From Mytilus galloprovincialis (Eukaryota; Mollusca; Bivalvia; Mytilida; Mytilidae): a stretch of 64,000 bases of DNA. Location of the stretch: contig NC_134846.1 of the NCBI RefSeq assembly GCF_965363235.1, positions 4,097,001-4,161,000 on the forward strand. The letters run 5' to 3'. Each line of letters starts with the position of its first letter. Positions within the stretch are counted from its first letter, which is position 1. Below the pieces are notes generated by a model, which was not told the DNA's origin, searched no databases, and saw only the letters and a program-made list of their open reading frames with translations. A program made the position numbers and the translations under genes. This document shows positions 11,153-23,100 of the stretch, in pieces.

Positions 11153-12771
11153 AAGATGTTGTCAGACCGTGTCAAGGCATGTTCAGATTTTTAAAATTTG
11201 GATAAAAAACGGGTGAAACTTTCACAGTGATTATCAGGGGTTGCTCCCCTTTTAAGAATAAAATAAAAATTAGAAAGAAGACGGTTTATGTTAACTGAAA
11301 GTGTACCATGTCCCCTTAATTAAATAGAAAAAATAATCAACTTTAATTCTTGCTTCTTCCTATTTAATTAATTAATATTTTTGATATTAAAAAAAATAAG
11401 TAGCTCAAAGTCAAACTGCTGCACAAACCGCTGCGACTTGAGTTAAAAATCAACAGATTGCCGAAGTATTATTTATTTATTGAATATTAAAGCATCTGAA
11501 ACTTTATAAGTGATTGCAAATACATTTGTGCAATTACTGACTGGTGCCGTGGTGAAAAATTTGTCAACTTGACTTATCAGTTATAAATTAAAGAATTACA
11601 GATGTTCTTAAAAAAATACGGGATGTCGGGATGATCATAGTGACTTGAAAACGCGTAATCATGTTTAATTAAATTTTGATGTATTTTTTTTTAATATTGG
11701 AAATGAAAAAAAAACATTATCACTTATTTTCTTTATGTTTTCCATATAAATTTCATTTTGGGTAAATTTGAGGCAGGAAAAATCTATTAAATAACGAAAG
11801 TTGCCAATCAATCTCGCAGTGCACAAATTATTCGGAAGACTCTTGCAATACTCTACGTAGTTTAAGGTGACCCCAGAGGAGTATCGATTGAGGCACGCTA
11901 TCGTTGGCGCCATTTTAGATGCTGAAGCCGAACAAACTACAACCTGTAAATTACATCGGAAATAGTAGACACCCGTAAGTAGATTTTTCTAATAGAAAAC
12001 TATCTTATATTGCCACCGGCCTTATAATATCATTTATAAATGTAAAAATGTATAGATATATTGCAATTTGCAGAGTAAGAGCCTAGAGGCTCTCAGTTTC
12101 CGCACTCCATCATAACAAATTAAAATTGATAACTTGGCAGTGAATTCCGTGCTAATAAATGTTTGAAACATCACCACCTCAGTCTGACTTGAAAATCCCT
12201 TGTATTCACACAAAAGTATATTTCTGAACTTTCTATTTTAAAAAAAATATATGGAATGAGGGGGTGGGGATGGGGTGGGGGAAATATACCTTTTTGTGTT
12301 AACCTGTTATGGCCCTTTTCAAGGTGCTGGTAACTGTTATTTGAGATCAAGTTGTTCGTTAAATGTTATCAGCATTTTTTGTGACCTGTTTTTGCCAAAA
12401 TCTAGGTGTTGTTAACCTGTTAACAGACCCCTATTGCCCCCCCCCCCCCCCCCTGATGAAATATTCACTGACAGAATTCACAAAGTAGTGTATTGAATAT
12501 TTTTCTACACACTGTTATACATAGATATATAGGAAGATGTGGTGTGTTTGCCAATGAGACAACTATCCGTCCAAATAACAATTTATAAAAGTAAACCATT
12601 ATACATGTGGTCCAAGGACACAGTTATCGTCCTTTGGTTTTCGTTTGTCTACGAATATAGTCCCTAGTGTAAACAGTGTATAACTTGCATGTTTTATTTG
12701 ATACACTTTCCCCAATTTATTTCTTGATATTAAATGCATGCAATATTAAGTAGGGGGATGTAATTACATGT

Positions 12772-13989
12772 CAGTGTTCCAGCTAGGTTTTCAAAAGGGC
12801 AGGGTGCCAATCCTGAAAAGGGCATTTAACGCGCGATATGATAATATGAAAAGGGCATATTTTAATAAAATATTTGTGTTTATTCGTTGAATCACAGGTT
12901 ATACAAGAACAACATCTTTAGCCCATATAGAACTCTATCTTTCTACTTTTAAGGCTGAAAAACTTGTCAAGCAGCTTGTCACACAAGTTTTTTTATCATT
13001 GCTTGGCACAGTTGAACTTTATATGCAGTATGTTTTGAAAGGAGATCTGTTTCATACTGTTTCTATGGTCTACCACATTTTACCAGTTTCACCTTTCTAC
13101 CCCTGCTGTGCTTGATGGCAATACAGCACAAAACAGCTGTGCTCAGTAAATTCACAATTTTAGGATATAAAGCAACAGTGAAAAATAGTATCAAAAATAA
13201 AGAATACAGAAAAAGATGACCAATGCACCCTACCAACACTGCTACTAAGACCCTCTTTAACTTTTCCCATAACTCAAAATAAATACCTAAACATATATAT
13301 TCTTAAGCAAGAAGTATGGAGACACATTTTAGAATATGTAAATGGGTTACTCAATGCTAGGAAAAAAATCAGATTGAGTTATCTTTCTTTATTCGGGTGT
13401 GCTCCTTCTTTGGAGGATTATAAACAGTACGTAAATATGATGTAAATATGATCACAATATGGCAGCCGATTTTGTTATTTTCGTATCAAAAATGAAGGCA
13501 GTCAATGACAAATACGTCTGAATTTTCTGTTTATTTTACAGAAAACAAGTAAAACAATGTCTTCAACGAGTTTATAATGGTTTTCCAACTTTCTGTCATT
13601 ACGTTTCTTCCATGAAACTACGGTAAACATCGCAAATTGTGCCCAAGTTGTTGTATGCACATTTCTTCAAAGATAATTGCAGACTGACCGATTCTATTTG
13701 AACGAATTAATGTTGATGATCATTAATGACCCATCCGATAAACGGATTACCTATAACAACAGATTATGACACCAGTTGTAACCATTGATTAGCTTGGGGT
13801 GGTAAACAAAGTCATAATCTTTTCCCCAGGTAAAATTTAGTAATTAGCGTATCATATCAATACACAAATTAATATGCAATCGATCTTCAAAAAAGGCAGG
13901 GCGCCCTGGAAACTGTAAAAAGGGCACAGGGCGCCACTCGGAAAAGGGCGGGCGCCGCGCCCTCTGAAAACGGCCTAGCTGGAACACTG
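12772..13989. mobile_element. 1.2-kb non-autonomous DNA element, TSD CATGT
   Basis: The left end reads CAGTGTTCCAGCTAGGTTTTC-like and the right end is its near-complement (CCTAGCTGGAACACTG). CATGT stands on both sides (12767-12771 and 13990-13994), giving a 5-bp duplication. Subterminal parts repeat AAAAGGGC and GGCGCC-rich words. There is no long open frame, so it needs a transposase supplied elsewhere. The ends resemble those of hAT-like elements with 5-bp duplications, but I cannot assign the superfamily firmly. Confidence 0.85.
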
Positions 13990-15186
13990 CATGTCAAAAA
14001 AAATTGGGTGCTGAATCTTTATGTTAAGAAGTAAATTAGTCCAGTTCTAAAAGGTCAAATTTTAGCACGTCTGAAGCTGTCAAACTGAATTTTACATCCC
14101 CTTAACACAGATTTGTCAATATTTTGAGTTAGAGCTGGTAGAAGTTTGTATAATTTTGATATTATTTGTCTCACTGGTAGTACACTACACTGTAAAATCA
14201 TTTTGAGAAAGAGCAGGTGCAGATTTTTTTAATTTGAATTTATTGTCTAAAAGAAATGCACTACAAAATAACTGTGTTCTCGGGCCTAAGAAGGTCAAAT
14301 TATGGCATTCAACTGGCAGCCTTAACTTGTTGACATTAAAAGAATGAAAGGAAGTATTGTCCACTGTCATTGATAATTTTTTACAATATTTGAATAAGAA
14401 ACTTTCTTAAGGTGCAAGTGTAATTCAGAACATATGCGTGACAAGGCAATGAATATGAATAAATTATTTGAAAAATAACTAATCTGTACTTCTACTTAAA
14501 ACTTAATGTATTTTGAAAAACATGAAAAATGTATTCTTAAAAGTACATGCATTAACACAGACTTTCAATTTTTCCTGAAGTTTCATTGGTGGAGGTTGAC
14601 TTTTCACAGTTTGGTGGTCAAGGGGTCTCTAGTTCTGAAGTTTGATTATTAACTTTTTTCTACCCTTTATATTACATTATAAGAAGCATAAAAAGCAGTA
14701 GAAAGTGCTTGCCTAAATAAAAAAATCCCTTTCAGAAAGCTGTAAAATATCGTCATACATGTATATGAAAATCATTATTTTCTTTAATTTAAGAAAGGAA
14801 AAATGGGGAATTTAATAGCAGAGTCTTAAATACTTAGCTATTACTCAATTGTGTTCAATTTTAAACTATTTTATTCATCTCAGCTTTTTTGTACATGTAA
14901 TATTCATTTGGTGACACTGACATGACTGATAGTTGATTTACATGTATAGATATCAGTAATAATAATTATAACAAGTTACATTTTTGTAACTAACATCTAA
15001 ATCACACCCAGCTTCATATAAACCAGTACTGTCCTTATGCAAATTAAAATGTTACAGATTAGCACCATCACTCAGTTGAGAAAATATTGTTGATATATAT
15101 TTGTACATGCATTGATAATTTAGTAGCAAGATTTTCTCAGATTTAAATTTTAAGTGGTTTCTATGTATTACATTGACCTATGGTTA

Positions 15187-15490
15187 GAGGAATGGTTAGG
15201 ATCCGGCTTAGATGTTTAACCCCGCCACATTCTCAATTTCTGTATGGTGTCTGTGCCATGTATCATGTGTATATTTGTTTGTTATTTTTTTGTACATAAT
15301 TTAGGCCAATAATTTTGTTGTTATATGAAGGATTTCACTAATATACAACAGCAATTTATACCTGAAATTTCAACCAAGAAAAAAAGGTGTATAAATGCTC
15401 ATTATTGAAGGCTGTTTACCATGTTCACCTATATTTGCTAACTGCTACAATATTTGATCTAGTGGAGACTTGTATCAATAGTAATCATAC
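15187..15490 (+). repeat. Diverged copy of interspersed repeat family B
   Basis: It shares the GTTTAACCCCGCCACATT block, a TGTACATAATTTAGGCC block and the following arrangement with the copy at 5370-5735, with many substitutions. Confidence 0.55.
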
Positions 15491-16603
15491 ATATACATTT
15501 TTGTACATGTACACGTACCACGTAATTAATATATTAAAAATAGCTGGCCATTTAGTTATGGAACATGAGAGACATACATTGTCATTGTAAGACCTTAAAT
15601 TAAGATTTATTTAGAGTCTGATAAAACCGGGCTGTACTGGAGATACAAATGTACATGTAGGTGTAGAGTGGTCATTAAGGAAATGAATTGCAATGACCAT
15701 AGTCAGAGCAATTTACATATTTTTGTATGTATAGTGCATGTAGTTGTTTCGTGGTAATAAGGGGAAATTGAAAAACCATCTAGTTATTAAAATGTATAGC
15801 AACACATCCATAGCATAATTTATAAGAAAACCACTTCAGATAGCATCACATTAAAAATTGTAAAATCACATTACCATGAAGTTAAAAGGCCCTTGGGAGA
15901 ACACTGTGAGTAACTATAGAAAGATGAACAAAAGTTTGCTCGTTTATGGTTCAGTGTATGCTGTTCACCTTTACATTTACCTGATTTATATTCAATGTCC
16001 TTTGGTCTGTGATGGCATTGTCATATATTGTAAATCATACTAGATATCTTTTAACTATAAAATTTAAACACACTGATAAAATTTAATAGCTGGCATGGAG
16101 ACAGGGCTCACATGCTTCAGAATCATAGGGATACATTGCAAGTGACTCTCTTTGAAACAGATAGGGAGAAGTGGAGATTTGAGAGAGAAGTGCTCTAGTA
16201 CTATAGTATTAAGTGTCTACCGGTATGATGAGTTTATATATGTAAATAATGTTCTTTTTATATTGTTCAATTCAAGTTGGAGTATACAATTTAAGTCCAA
16301 ATCTTTTAATTATCATAAAAATAAATTATGTTTCATTGACTTGTTAAGAATGATCCATGAAAGCAACTAAATAGAGAATGGTCAGGTGACAACAGCATGA
16401 CTAGATTTCACTTTTGATGGTTAGGCAAAAGGAATTGATTGGAAAGCGACTTGAACACTGATGTCGCCTGCTAGCATGAGCCATGAATTAGACATTGTAT
16501 TTTATTTATTTTAGAATCTGACATACATGACATATGACTAAGATTTACTTCTAGTCAATTAGCAAAAATCTTCTGGAAATCTATTCATGCATGGCAGATT
16601 GAA

Positions 16604-16892
16604 CTACCATTTGATTTTTATGGGGGGGGGCTAGGATGAAATTTGAAAAAAATAGGCAGGACAGGAGTTTTGCGTAAAAAAAAGGCAGGATGAGACACTT
16701 TGCAAAAAAAAAAGGCAGGATGACAATTTAGGTAAAAAAAAGTCAGGATAAACTATAATAAAAAAAAAGGCAGGACCGAATAGAGTGAAAAATAAAAAGG
16801 CAGGACAGAGATTACAACTAAAAAAAAAGGCAGGACAAAATTTTTCATCCTAGCCCCCCCCCCCCCCCCATAAAAATCAAATGGTAGCTCCC
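16604..16892. mobile_element. Foldback element with G/C-tract ends and AAAAAGGCAGGA array
   Basis: The left end reads CTACCATTTGATTTTTATGG, then a G run, then CTAGGATGAAA. The right end is the reverse complement, with a C run. Between them is an array of about seven units of the form AAAAAAAGGCAGGAC plus a variable spacer. A second copy with the same ends and core lies outside the CACTA at 50070-50457, so this is a mobile or amplified unit and not a chance microsatellite. There is no coding capacity and the superfamily is unknown. Confidence 0.75.
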
Positions 16893-17357
16893 TTAAGACA
16901 ATATTGTATTTTATCAAACTATGGCCACGTTCCTAGCTTAAGTTACAGCTAAGATAAAGAGTGATGCAATTTCACCATCTCTTATAAGGTTACCATAAGA
17001 GTCTTGTATTTTCATCACAAAGAAGTGTTACATGTACTCCTTTGAATTATAGAATAAGTTAACATCAGTAAATTAAGTCTCAAATAAACTTTATTTCATC
17101 ACCAAACATAAAATCAGGACCATTTTCCCCATTTCAAGCCTCTGTAAGTTTTCTTCTATTTTCACCATGTACACACATGCGCAAAGTCAACTTTCGAATA
17201 CACATCCTAATTGGAATTTTGAACATCAGGAGTTTGTAAACATTGACCAATAAGACAATGATTTAAAACATAATGAAATATTGGCAAGCTAAAAAGGTAA
17301 GACCAGTTCGAGTCTATGGACATTTCATGCTTTTCTTAATCCCACTGACTTCATTCT

Positions 17358-17530
17358 TTTTTATACGGCCGCAAAAATAAAAATAAAAATATGGTTGTAT
17401 ATTGGTATCACGGATTGTTTTCGAATTATAACTTTTGTATTTATATAAGTTAAAAGAAATCAAAAAATTTTAACACAATGTTTATAACCACAAAAGAGGG
17501 GTTAAATATCTATTTTTTGTATGTTAAATT
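17358..17530 (+). repeat. Interspersed repeat family D fragment
   Basis: It starts with TTTTATACGGCCGCAAAAAT and continues with TTGGTATCACG. The same family is seen more fully at 20675-20990 and 29598-29905, where GAACACAAGG and GATTGATTTTGGAAGTTTTGG blocks follow. Confidence 0.5.
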
Positions 17531-17712
17531 AACTCACATAAACTCTTGTAATATGATAGGGGGTTAGGGGGGATATTTGTAGATCATAACATTATGTTGA
17601 ATAACAACATAAAAAGAAATTTGTCTAAATATATGTAAAATTAATTCCTAACTTTTGTCTCATTTAGGTTAATACATTGTACGTGTACAAAGTGATGGTT
17701 ACATTACCTTAG

Positions 17713-17749
17713 ATGAATATGGATTTTTCTGGTTATTTTGATATATGTG
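17713..17749 (+). CDS. Possible first coding exon of the CACTA transposase
   Basis: A 37-nt open stretch begins ATGAATATGG and ends at a strong donor (TGTG|GTAAGT). It ends in phase 1, and the next plausible exon at 25254 begins with the two bases needed to complete the codon, so the frame is kept across a 7.5-kb intron. The encoded 12 residues are too few for a family match. An alternative is that another exon within the 7.5 kb supplies the start. Confidence 0.35.
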
Positions 17750-18284
17750 GTAAGTACAATATACAAATAATTAAAAATGTTAATTCGTACAACTGTATTT
17801 TTTTATGGTCCTGGGGCTGGCCTGTTATCATTTTTATACCCCATGGAAAGAAGACACAGAGAGTATAATGTTTTTGACCCGTCCATCCGTCAGTCCTGTT
17901 TCTTGTCATAGCAACTCCTCTGAAACTACACTGTAACAGAATTTAATGAAGCTTTTTGAAGATAATAAGGACATACTACGTAGATGTGCATAAAGACAGG
18001 ATTTTTTTTTATATTTTTCTTATCATAATTTAATTTCTCCTATAAAGACAATGTGTGGATGTGGGACATGTATCCTGATAATAGTGAGTGCAGTTGTGGG
18101 AAATGTTGTATATTATTTAATGCTATCGCACAATTCAGTGACAATGCAAGTATTAATTGCATCCACCCCTCAGTCAGTGTCTAGCGACTTGAGTTTACAT
18201 CTATTAATTAACTAGAACAAACCCGCGAAATTGCAGGCATTCAAAGCGTGTTTGAAAGTATGTAAAGTGTCATAGGAAGGATTT

Positions 18285-18512
18285 TGTGGTTGTTTGTTTG
18301 TTTAAGTGTTTCATATTTGTTTTTCGTTCATTTTTTGTACATAAATAAGGCCGTTAGCTTTCTCCTTTGAATTGTTTTACATTGTCATTTTAGGGCCTTT
18401 TATATCTGACTATGCCGTATCGGCTTTACTCATTGTTGATTTCTGTGTCATTTTGGTCTCTTGTGGAGAGTTGTCTCATTGGCACTCATACCACATCTTT
18501 TTTTTTTGTAAA
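18285..18512 (+). repeat. Interspersed repeat family B, 5'-truncated copy
   Basis: It matches the 3' two-thirds of the copy at 5370-5735: a TTTGTTTTTCGTTCATTTTT block, AAGGCCGTTAGC, and GTTGTCTCATTGGCA followed by a T run. Confidence 0.65.
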
Positions 18513-18659
18513 AAAATTTAATAACTGAAGAATTTCAGAACAACAAATCATAGGTGATTTGGGACAGGATTATTGTTTTTATAGCCCGGCTCATGCTTTT
18601 TTCACAAAAAAATAAGTTTTTTTTGTTTGCTATTGATTTTAATAATACATGAATAACTT

Positions 18660-18928
18660 TTATATGTATGTTCAAAAGTATACAGAAAACCGCTAACCGG
18701 AAGTCAAATCTGACTTAGAATTTCATCTAACGACGAATATCAGACAGCAAATACACTTCATTCGTAGTATATGTATGTTTATAGTATACAGGAAAACACA
18801 TACTGGAAGTCTAATCTGACTTAAAATTTCATCTAACGACGAATATCAGACAGCAAATACACTTCATTCGTAGTATATGTATGTTTATAGTATACAGAAA
18901 AACACATACTGGAAGTCTAATCTGACAT
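18660..18928. repeat. Tandem repeat, 106-bp unit, about 2.5 copies
   Basis: The unit includes CATCTAACGACGAATATCAG and TAGTATATGTATGTTTATAG. TGAC anchors fall at 18711, 18817 and 18923, giving an exact 106-bp period. The second and third units are nearly identical, the first is more diverged. Confidence 0.85.
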
Positions 18929-19518
18929 ATCAGGACGCCTTTTTCTCGTTTTTCTCCCCAAAAAACTAAATCTGAATAATTATATGAATGGATGACAAAT
19001 GCAATTATGCACTGTACCTATAGGACACAGAGGCATGATGATTAATTTATTGTGGAAAGAAGAGAATTGACACACATCTGGTTAAATAGTATAGATATTT
19101 CTGGCATTATTTCTATTATTCAATATTGGTTGTTTTATAAACCAGATTCTCAACACCATTTCAGTCTTTGTTGAGAAGTTTCATACCAAATTTTATGTTT
19201 TATAATATTATTAACTACTGATCTTGAAATTAAAAAACCACATACAGTCCTTGTTCTGTAACATGTGTAGATATACATGTACATTTGGTTCTGTCAATTT
19301 CTGTTAAGTTTGTAGTACATATGTTCATTCGTAAGTAAGCAAAATGTGAAGTATTAATTCGGTGCTGTGAATGCCAAACCTCTATTTCTATGGCTGAGCT
19401 GGTAGATAAAAAATATTTAAAGAAAGACTTGATGATGTTATATTTGCCTTTGGCATTTCTTTTAATAAATACAATGTGGAATATACATGTATATTGATGA
19501 TCATACATGAATGAAAAA

Positions 19519-19519
19519 A

Positions 19520-19557
<38 letters not shown>
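19519..19557. repeat. (AT)n microsatellite
   Basis: About 19 AT dinucleotides. It creates a spurious Tyr-Ile run in one minus-strand frame. Confidence 0.9.
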
Positions 19558-19559
<2 letters not shown>

Positions 19560-20117
19560 AAAAATATAAAAATATGTATATCCTAATTTATCCTTCCTCA
19601 CTCATTTAATCATACATGCATGTATCGTGTTTTGTCGAATTTACAAAAGATCAATACATGAAAGTTTTGGGCATTCTATTTTAGACATTTACAATGTAGA
19701 AACATGAGAAATATAATGCCACAATTTTAGGTGCTGTAATCATTAGACTAGGCCTACAATTTATCTTTAATGTTCATACAATTTCATACAGTTAGGTTTT
19801 GATGATATCAGTCTTTTGGGTTTTAAAGTAATATTCTTTCATTTGGTTTTTTTTTTTTTAGCTAATTTAGGGATGACTTGATGATGATAAGATATGTCAA
19901 TAAAAAATCGTTATGAACAAAGTACAAGGTTTATAAAAAAAACTGTTCTGGTTACACAAACAATTTGAGTTATATATTTCAATTAAAAAAATTCTTAAAC
20001 ATTCTCAAAGTTGCTCATACCAAGTAAACAGGGACAGTTTGATAGGTTTTCAATTTTTGATATATATATTATTTTATAATAAATAACATGTGATAACCAT
20101 GATAACAGAAATATAAT

Positions 20118-23100
20118 TTAAAAATGTTGACAATAATGGATCAGTTTTTTTTCCCAAGCTTCATCGGCTGGTATCTCATCAGTTGGAACAGTTGATTTTT
20201 CCTCAGTTGGAACAGTTGATATTTCGTCAGTTGGAACAGTTGATATTTCGTCAGTTGGAACAGTTGATATTTCATCAGTTGGAACAGTTGATTTTTCTTC
20301 AGTTGGAACAGTTGATATTTCATCAGTTGGCTTTGCAGCATCTAAGTCTTGAATGGGTGTTGCTTCATATATTATATGATCATGATGATCTGTATCATTG
20401 GACTTGTGATGAATTTCTGCTCTAATTGTTATGTTGGCTCCAGCAGTTTTGTTTGCTTCAACCGGTGTGTTGGCTTCAAGGTCTGTGTTGTTGGTATCAG
20501 AATCATCTTGCTGGTTGAATTCTGGTTCTCGGTCAGGATCGATTGTCATCAGGTCTGTGCTTGTTTGGTCATCAAGGGGACAAGTTGATTCAAGTCTGAA
20601 ATTAAAAAATCCTAATTAATAAGATAAGATATTAAAGATAATTGTATTCCAATTAAAGGGCCCATTTATTACAATGATTTTTATACGATCGCAAAAATTC
20701 TAAAAATTTTGGTCGTATTGATATCACGTTGGCGTTGTTATCTGCGTCGTCAGAGTACTTTAAGTTTTCGCCCTCTAACTTTAGTTTAAGTCAATAGAAA
20801 TCTATGAAACTTGAACACAAGGTTAATGACCATAAAAGGAAGGTTTGGATTGATTTTGGAAGTTTTGGTCCTAACAGTTTAGGAATTAGGGGCCAAAAAG
20901 GGCCCAAATAAGCATTTCTTGGTTTTCACACCATAACTTTAGTTAAAGACATAACAATATATCTATTATTAACAGGCAAATATATTCCATGAATTAATAT
21001 GTTCATGTTGAATATTTTATACCCCATTGTCCAGAAGTAATGGTCTAAAATATGATCTTATATGGATAATAGAAATTATGATGAGTCTGTGCTATCTAAG
21101 ATGGCTGCTAGTTGAGGACTTGATTAACCATATAAGCAACATTCTGACTTTAACAGTGCTTACTGAAAAATGACAATAAAATCTTTAGGGTAGGCTATTT
21201 TTAAGCCTCTAGTTTGTAATAGGGGATAATGAACCTTCAATAATGTTAAAAAGTGCCACTTATAGTGTTGAGCTTTTTTTATGATGCATTTTATTTTAGT
21301 CCGTCATTGATTTTGATTTAAGGATGCCCTACCTTTTTGTCTTATTAAGCATCTGACGCACTGTTTGTCCCTGTGTTTCAGCTCTTTGCCTGTAATTAAA
21401 AAAGTAAAATATAAAACAAATCGCAATCGAAACAGATTAAGACAAATTTATCATAAATCAAATTAATATAATTAGGACCAATCATGGTCTTTTGATTTGA
21501 GGTATTAGTTTATAACCATGATAACCTTGAAATATATCTCAAGGTGACCTTTTGACAATTGAAATGACACTTTAAACTTATTTTCTTCCTTCATACATTG
21601 TCATATTTGAATACATGTTTTTGGTGATAAGACCTTCCAGAACAATTTTTAAACGCCCGTCAAAATTTTGAGATGTACATGTATTTTGTAATAAAAATGT
21701 CAGGTGTCAGTCAAGAACGACTTATCCAAATTTCATGAAACTTATTATAGTTGTTTATTATGAGGGTCAAATGATCTGTATACTTTTTGGTGAAAACAAG
21801 ATTAAAACTTTTTGAGTTACGGCACTTTCTTAATAAAACAGGTGTGTGTTTTTCACATGTCATACTGTAGATCTAAAACGATTTAGATCATTGCTTAAAA
21901 CTTTACACACTTCTAAGTTATAATTTAATCTTAAGATCGATATACTTTTTTGTGATGATTCAAAATTTTATTTTTCAGTTATTTAGTATTTTGTAAAAAA
22001 GGGGAAGTTTTTTTTACATGTCATGCCATATCTCAAAAAAAAAATTAGGATTAGTGCATAAAACTTTACACACTTCTTTGTTATATTAATCTAAGGATCT
22101 GTATATTTTTGGTTTTGATTCAAAATTCAATTTGAGAATGTGCTATTATCATGATTATCTTGTAAACCGTCTAGATCCCCACCCCTAAACCATATATATT
22201 CTTGTATCAGGGTTTGCAAAAACCCTGGTTTTATGAGTATTGCCCAGCCCAGTGGGAAATACTGGGAAAACCCGGGTTTTACTGGGTTTTAGTGGGTAAT
22301 AATGGGCAATACTGGGTAATATAAAATACTTGTCTGAATTTTAAAGAAGATTCAGTGATACACAAATTTAATATATTTAATAAGATATTTATACCCTATT
22401 TTGTTTGTCTAGCATTTGTCTAGATTGTCAAACTGTAAATATAAAGCAAAACAATTTTTTCTTTCAAATAGATAAAACTCCTAATTTAAGAATTAACAAT
22501 TACTTTGTAAGAAAAATTACAATTAAATAATGTCACTAATTAATTAGTAATTATTCAGATTAGAACACAGATTTGTTTATGTAACAATAATCAGCCCTTA
22601 TAATTCTATAAGTTTTATTGGCATGACCCCTTAGGGTGTTTATTTAGCAATATGAATGTATAACAAATAAAATTAACAAGTCACTTAAACACTGCAATAA
22701 AATGCATGTTTCAAAGTTTGGATTATTAAAATAATGTTTTGTAATTAAAAAGGTATCTTTAAATGTACAAATCTTCTGTTCTGCCTACATATAGAATTAA
22801 TAGAGAAGAGAATGAAATTGAGAATGATATATTTCTAGAAATGACTGTCAATGGTTATCTGTATAAAAAGTATATATTTAGCTGTTATACTATGAAACTG
22901 TACCAAGTCTTTACTATTTAGTGTTAAAATAAGCTTAGAAAATCATATTGCCCAGTATTGCCCACTATTACCTATTTCTGGGAGTATTGCCCAGCCCGGG
23001 AAAACCCGGGTTTTCCCATCCGGGAATTCCCGGGCGGGTAATACTTTGCCAACCCTGTCTTGTATGGGACAATAAAACAAATTAAATGATAAAAAAGGGA

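Larger units (their letters stand above)
11191..16600. other. Left arm of the CACTA element, no gene recognised
   Basis: AT-rich DNA between the left inverted repeat and the first foldback repeat. It contains the 5-bp-TSD element at 12772-13989, a poly(C) run near 12436-12453, a minus-strand family B fragment near 12530-12580 and a diverged family B copy at 15187-15490. Open frames here (for example 11665-11913 minus and 16152-16370 plus) are short, without recognisable domains, and look accidental. Confidence 0.5.

Noticed and set aside
19230..19601. 123-codon minus-strand frame with a Tyr-Ile run
   Set aside because: The run comes from the (AT)n microsatellite at 19519-19557; there is no domain and no splice support.
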